Assembly (NCBI GenBank): GCA_027004335.1
Contig: JALTID010000213.1
Coordinates: forward strand, 1 to 7,003
Reading direction: 5' to 3'
DNA length: 7,003 nucleotides
Source: a bacterium
GTDB lineage: Bacteria > JALSQH01
Below are positions 4,132-7,003 of this stretch, piece after piece. Position numbers and translations under genes: made by a program. Under the pieces are notes generated by a model. The model had not been told where the DNA came from and ran no database searches. It saw nothing but the letters and a program-made list of their open reading frames with translations. The first letter of the stretch is position 1, and the number at the start of each line of letters is the position of its first letter.

Positions 4132-6731
4132 TGGGAGAAAAGGGAAAAATTACCCCTATGTTAAAACAGTACTGGTCAGTGAAGAAGCAGTACCCCGATG
4201 CCATCCTGTTCTTCAGGATGGGGGATTTTTATGAGATGTTTTTTGATGATGCTAAGCTTGCATCCAGGGAGCTTGGTTTAACTTTAACTTCAAGGAACAA
4301 ACAGGATAACATCCCCCTCTGTGGGGTGCCGCACCATTCGGTGGATATATACCTTGCAAAGCTTTTGAAGAAAGGATATAAAATAGCTGTTTGTGATCAG
4401 GTTGAAGATCCACGATTTGCAAAAGGAATAGTGAAGAGAGAAGTTGTGAGAGTTTTAACTCCAGGAGTTAATCTTGAAGAAGGAGAGCTTCTGGGAAAAA
4501 CGGAGAACTACCTGGTAGCTCTGATTCCTCTAAAAAAGGGGTTTTCCTTTGGGATACTTGAATTTTCTACAGGGGATTTTGAAGTAGCCTTCTTAAAGAA
4601 TGATGATGAATTGAAGGAAGAGTTAAGTAGAATCAATCCATCGGAAATTGTTTTTCCCCTTTCCAGAGAGGATGATATAAGACACCTTTTAAAAAATATA
4701 GAAATAAAACCTTTCCTCTCTCCTTTGAGGGATTACTATTTTGAGGGTGAATCAGAGTCTGAGATCAAAGAGTTCTATGGCGTGATATCACTGGAGTCAT
4801 TTGGGATAGCAGATGATAACTTACTTCCAGCTGTTATAGGTATATTGAGATATGTTAAGGAGACCCAGAAGGGGGTAACGAGACATTTAAAACACCCATC
4901 ATTATACAGAAGAGATAATTTTCTTTTTATTGATGAATCAACCAAAAAGAATCTTGAGATTTTTGAGAATATAAGAGAGGGCGGAGAGAGTGACACTCTT
5001 TTTTCTGTAATAAATAGAACTGTAACTCCTATGGGGAGGCGCCTCCTCGCCAGATGGGTTAGTTTCCCATTATTGAATCCTGGAGAAATTAAGCATAGAC
5101 AGATGCTTATTGAATCCTTTCTTGAGGATCCACTTTTGAGAGAATCTCTCAGGGAGTATCTTAACAGGGTTTATGATCTTGAAAGATTGATAAGCAAAGT
5201 GATGGTGGGATCAGCCACTCCAAAGGATATGGGAAGAGTCAGAGATTCCCTTTCACAGGTTAAAATAATCAAAGAGATCCTGGATGAAAGTTTCTCTGAG
5301 TTTATTAAAAAATTAAATATGGATCTACCTTCAGTGGATGAGATTTATGAAAAATTAGATTCAGCCCTTGTGGATAATCCCCCAATACAGAGTAAAGAGG
5401 GTGGTATCATCAGAGATGGGTATGATAAGGAGCTTGATGAATTAAGAGAAATTAAGGACCATTCGGAAGATATACTAAGAAAAATTGAAAGCAGGGAAAA
5501 AGAGAAAACTGGCATACCCAATTTGAAAATAGGTTTTAATAAGGTATTTGGTTACTATATTGAAGTTTCAAAATCATATCTTTCTCAGGTGCCCCATGAT
5601 TATATAAGAAAACAGACTCTTGTGGGGGGAGAGAGGTTTATTACCGGGGAGCTGAAAGATCTGGAAGAAAAAATTTTAACAGCAGAAGGAAAAGCCGTTG
5701 ATCTCGAATATGAGCTCTTCTCCAACCTTAGGAGGGATATAGAGGAAAAAGGAAAGGTTATTCAAAAGGTGGCGCAACAATTAGCATTTATTGATGTGAT
5801 AGCTTCCCTCGCAGTTCTGGCAGAGGAGAGAAGTTATGTAAAACCTGAAATTGTAGAAGATCCTGTTCTGGAAATCATTGATGGGAGACACCCTGTTGTT
5901 GAAGTGGTTAATAGGGAAGAACCATTTGTTCCCAATTCTCTGTTTATGGATGCTGGTAAAAATCAGATAATAATTCTTACCGGTCCCAATATGGCAGGAA
6001 AATCCACATACTTAAGACAGAATGCTCTTATCATACTTCTTGCCCAGATGGGGAGTTTTGTCCCTGCCACAAAAGCTAAAATTGGAATTGTTGACAGACT
6101 TTACAGCAGGGTAGGTGCGTCAGACAGCCTGGCAAGGGGGCTTAGCACATTTATGGTAGAAATGGTGGAAACAGCGAATATTCTTCATAATGCAACTAAC
6201 CGAAGTTTCATTATTCTTGATGAAATTGGAAGGGGAACAAGTACCTTTGATGGGATAAGTATTGCATGGGCCACGGTGGAATATCTCCATGAGAGAATAG
6301 GTGCGAGAACCCTGTTTGCTACTCATTATCATGAATTGATAGAGCTTGAAGAGCTTAAAGATAGGGTAGAGAATTATTCCATGGAGATAAAAGAACATAG
6401 AGGTGAGATCATTTTTCTCAGAAAGGTAAAAAAAGGTGGGAGCAGCCACAGTTATGGAATAGAGGTGGCACGGTTGGCAGGGTTGCCAGGAGAGGTGATT
6501 CTCCGGGCAAGAGAGATTTTAAAGCAATTAGAGAAGGAAGAATATACATCCAGAAGGTTTGAACTTCCTGAGGAAAAACCTGTACAACTCTCTCTTTTTA
6601 AGGATCCTGTGGAAAACGCAGGAGAAGAACTTCTTCGTTTTCTTCAAAAAAAAGACATGGATCGGCTGAAACCACTTGATGCACTTAATCTCCTTTATCA
6701 TTGGAAGGAGAAGTTTCTTGGAAAGAAATAG
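4131..6731 (+). CDS. mutS: DNA mismatch repair protein MutS
   Basis: MutS recognises mismatched and small looped DNA and, on ATP binding, becomes a sliding clamp that recruits MutL. This copy has 866 residues, close to the E. coli length (853). The N-terminal mismatch-reading domain holds GDFYEMF, with the intercalating Phe33 and Glu35 of the F-x-E motif. The connector and lever region includes FLFIDESTKKNLEIF and NKVFGYYIEVSKSY. The ATPase domain has Walker A GPNMAGKST (from residue 618), a signature stretch with STFMVEM, Walker B IILDEIGRGTSTFDG (D697, E698) and the ATHYHEL switch. Near the C-terminus QLSLF (819-823) is a good match to the beta-clamp binding motif, followed by a short helical tetramer-type tail. 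These features identify canonical MutS (MutS1), not MutS2, which lacks the F-x-E domain and carries Smr. ATG 4131 is preferred by ribosome-site spacing; 4128 adds one Met. It overlaps the peptidase stop codon and is likely cotranscribed with xseA. No mutL is in the window. Confidence 0.98.
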   Translation: MGEKGKITPMLKQYWSVKKQYPDAILFFRMGDFYEMFFDDAKLASRELGLTLTSRNKQDNIPLCGVPHHSVDIYLAKLLKKGYKIAVCDQVEDPRFAKGIVKREVVRVLTPGVNLEEGELLGKTENYLVALIPLKKGFSFGILEFSTGDFEVAFLKNDDELKEELSRINPSEIVFPLSREDDIRHLLKNIEIKPFLSPLRDYYFEGESESEIKEFYGVISLESFGIADDNLLPAVIGILRYVKETQKGVTRHLKHPSLYRRDNFLFIDESTKKNLEIFENIREGGESDTLFSVINRTVTPMGRRLLARWVSFPLLNPGEIKHRQMLIESFLEDPLLRESLREYLNRVYDLERLISKVMVGSATPKDMGRVRDSLSQVKIIKEILDESFSEFIKKLNMDLPSVDEIYEKLDSALVDNPPIQSKEGGIIRDGYDKELDELREIKDHSEDILRKIESREKEKTGIPNLKIGFNKVFGYYIEVSKSYLSQVPHDYIRKQTLVGGERFITGELKDLEEKILTAEGKAVDLEYELFSNLRRDIEEKGKVIQKVAQQLAFIDVIASLAVLAEERSYVKPEIVEDPVLEIIDGRHPVVEVVNREEPFVPNSLFMDAGKNQIIILTGPNMAGKSTYLRQNALIILLAQMGSFVPATKAKIGIVDRLYSRVGASDSLARGLSTFMVEMVETANILHNATNRSFIILDEIGRGTSTFDGISIAWATVEYLHERIGARTLFATHYHELIELEELKDRVENYSMEIKEHRGEIIFLRKVKKGGSSHSYGIEVARLAGLPGEVILRAREILKQLEKEEYTSRRFELPEEKPVQLSLFKDPVENAGEELLRFLQKKDMDRLKPLDALNLLYHWKEKFLGKK

Positions 6732-6741
6732 AAAGAGGACC

Positions 6742-7003
6742 ATGTGGCTTATATATGGAGGGGGACTGCTCCTGGTCTTTGTACTCCACAGAATTTTACC
6801 TCCCAGACACTGGCTATGGATAATTCTACCTGCTTACTTTCTCTACGCACCTTTTATCCTAAAGAGAGATCTTGGGAAATTTGGCTTGTCTTTCAGGGAA
6901 TGGAAAGGGGGATTAAGAGATTTTTTAATTGCATCACTGATAATTTTCCCTCCATATGCGATCGGATTCAAGTATTTCTGGGTATTTTTTATGGGAAAAC
7001 CCT
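6742..7003 (+). CDS. Multi-span membrane protein, N-terminal part, possibly CPBP intramembrane protease-like (cut by window end)
   Basis: An open frame starts at ATG 6742, 10 nt after the mutS stop, with AAAGAGGA just upstream as ribosome binding site, and runs off the window after 87 codons without a stop. The visible part has three hydrophobic segments: residues about 2-16, 23-38 (WLWIILPAYFLYAPFIL) and 61-85 (DFLIASLIIFPPYAIGF onward). Between the last two is a polar stretch GKFGLSFREWKGGLRD. The pattern of a LYAP-type helix, a GL-x-x-x-x-W-x-x-G loop and a helix ending FPPYAxGF resembles the N-terminus of CPBP/Abi-type intramembrane proteases of deltaproteobacterial type, but the catalytic EExxxR and HxxxN motifs would lie beyond the window, so this is only a suggestion. 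The tight spacing places it in the xseA-M23-mutS transcript. Confidence 0.7.
   Translation, partial: MWLIYGGGLLLVFVLHRILPPRHWLWIILPAYFLYAPFILKRDLGKFGLSFREWKGGLRDFLIASLIIFPPYAIGFKYFWVFFMGKP

Noticed and set aside
4775-4996. 73-codon minus-strand frame opposite mutS
   Set aside because: It is antisense to the MutS lever region, with no family features.
6120-6449. 109-codon minus-strand frame opposite the mutS ATPase domain
   Set aside because: It mirrors the conserved Walker B region; its cysteine/histidine-rich look comes from the complementary codons.
6528-6743. 71-codon minus-strand frame across the mutS 3' end
   Set aside because: Low-complexity Phe/Lys/Leu composition is produced by the AT-rich complement; nothing supports it as a gene.

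Overview
The window is an AT-rich bacterial chromosome segment, with heavy use of AGA/AGG, ATA and TTT/AAA codons. It is densely packed and carries mostly housekeeping-type genes. A periplasmic c-type cytochrome with a Sec signal, a secreted LytM/M23 peptidase of the Gram-negative-like type and a TauE/SafE exporter suggest a respiring, probably diderm bacterium. The protein wording looks deltaproteobacterial-like in the broad sense, but the lineage cannot be fixed from this sequence alone. I see no mobile element, CRISPR array, phage gene or recognisable defence system.

Left part (1-1490, all + strand): a 98-residue Dabb (stress-responsive alpha/beta-barrel) protein, a TauE/SafE-type membrane exporter that starts directly after it, and a small charged protein of unknown function. 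The stop codon of that last gene abuts the 3' CCA of a convergent tRNA-Leu(CAG) gene on the - strand (1491-1577), with no base between them. The tRNA has a clear sigma70-type promoter on its right side (TTGACT, 16 bp, TATAAT). This promoter lies in the short divergent gap before a monohaem cytochrome c (1633-2010, + strand).

Right part (2073-7003, all + strand): a compact cluster of the exonuclease VII large subunit (xseA), a secreted M23-family peptidase, mutS, and the beginning of a multi-span membrane protein cut by the window end. A good promoter just upstream of xseA places the predicted transcription start within about 3 nt of its ATG, and no Shine-Dalgarno sequence is present, so xseA is probably read from a leaderless message. 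The peptidase gene begins inside xseA, with an AAGGAGG site buried in the xseA 3' end. mutS begins at the peptidase stop codon, and the last gene starts 10 nt after mutS, so all four look cotranscribed and partly translationally coupled.

The cluster joins two DNA-repair enzymes (ExoVII can act as one of the exonucleases in mismatch repair downstream of MutS) with a cell-wall hydrolase and a membrane protein. xseB, the usual partner of xseA, is absent from the window. The points most worth a second look are the leaderless xseA start, the zero-gap convergence of the small gene with the tRNA, and a 48-codon frame antisense to the tRNA that interlocks exactly with both flanking genes.
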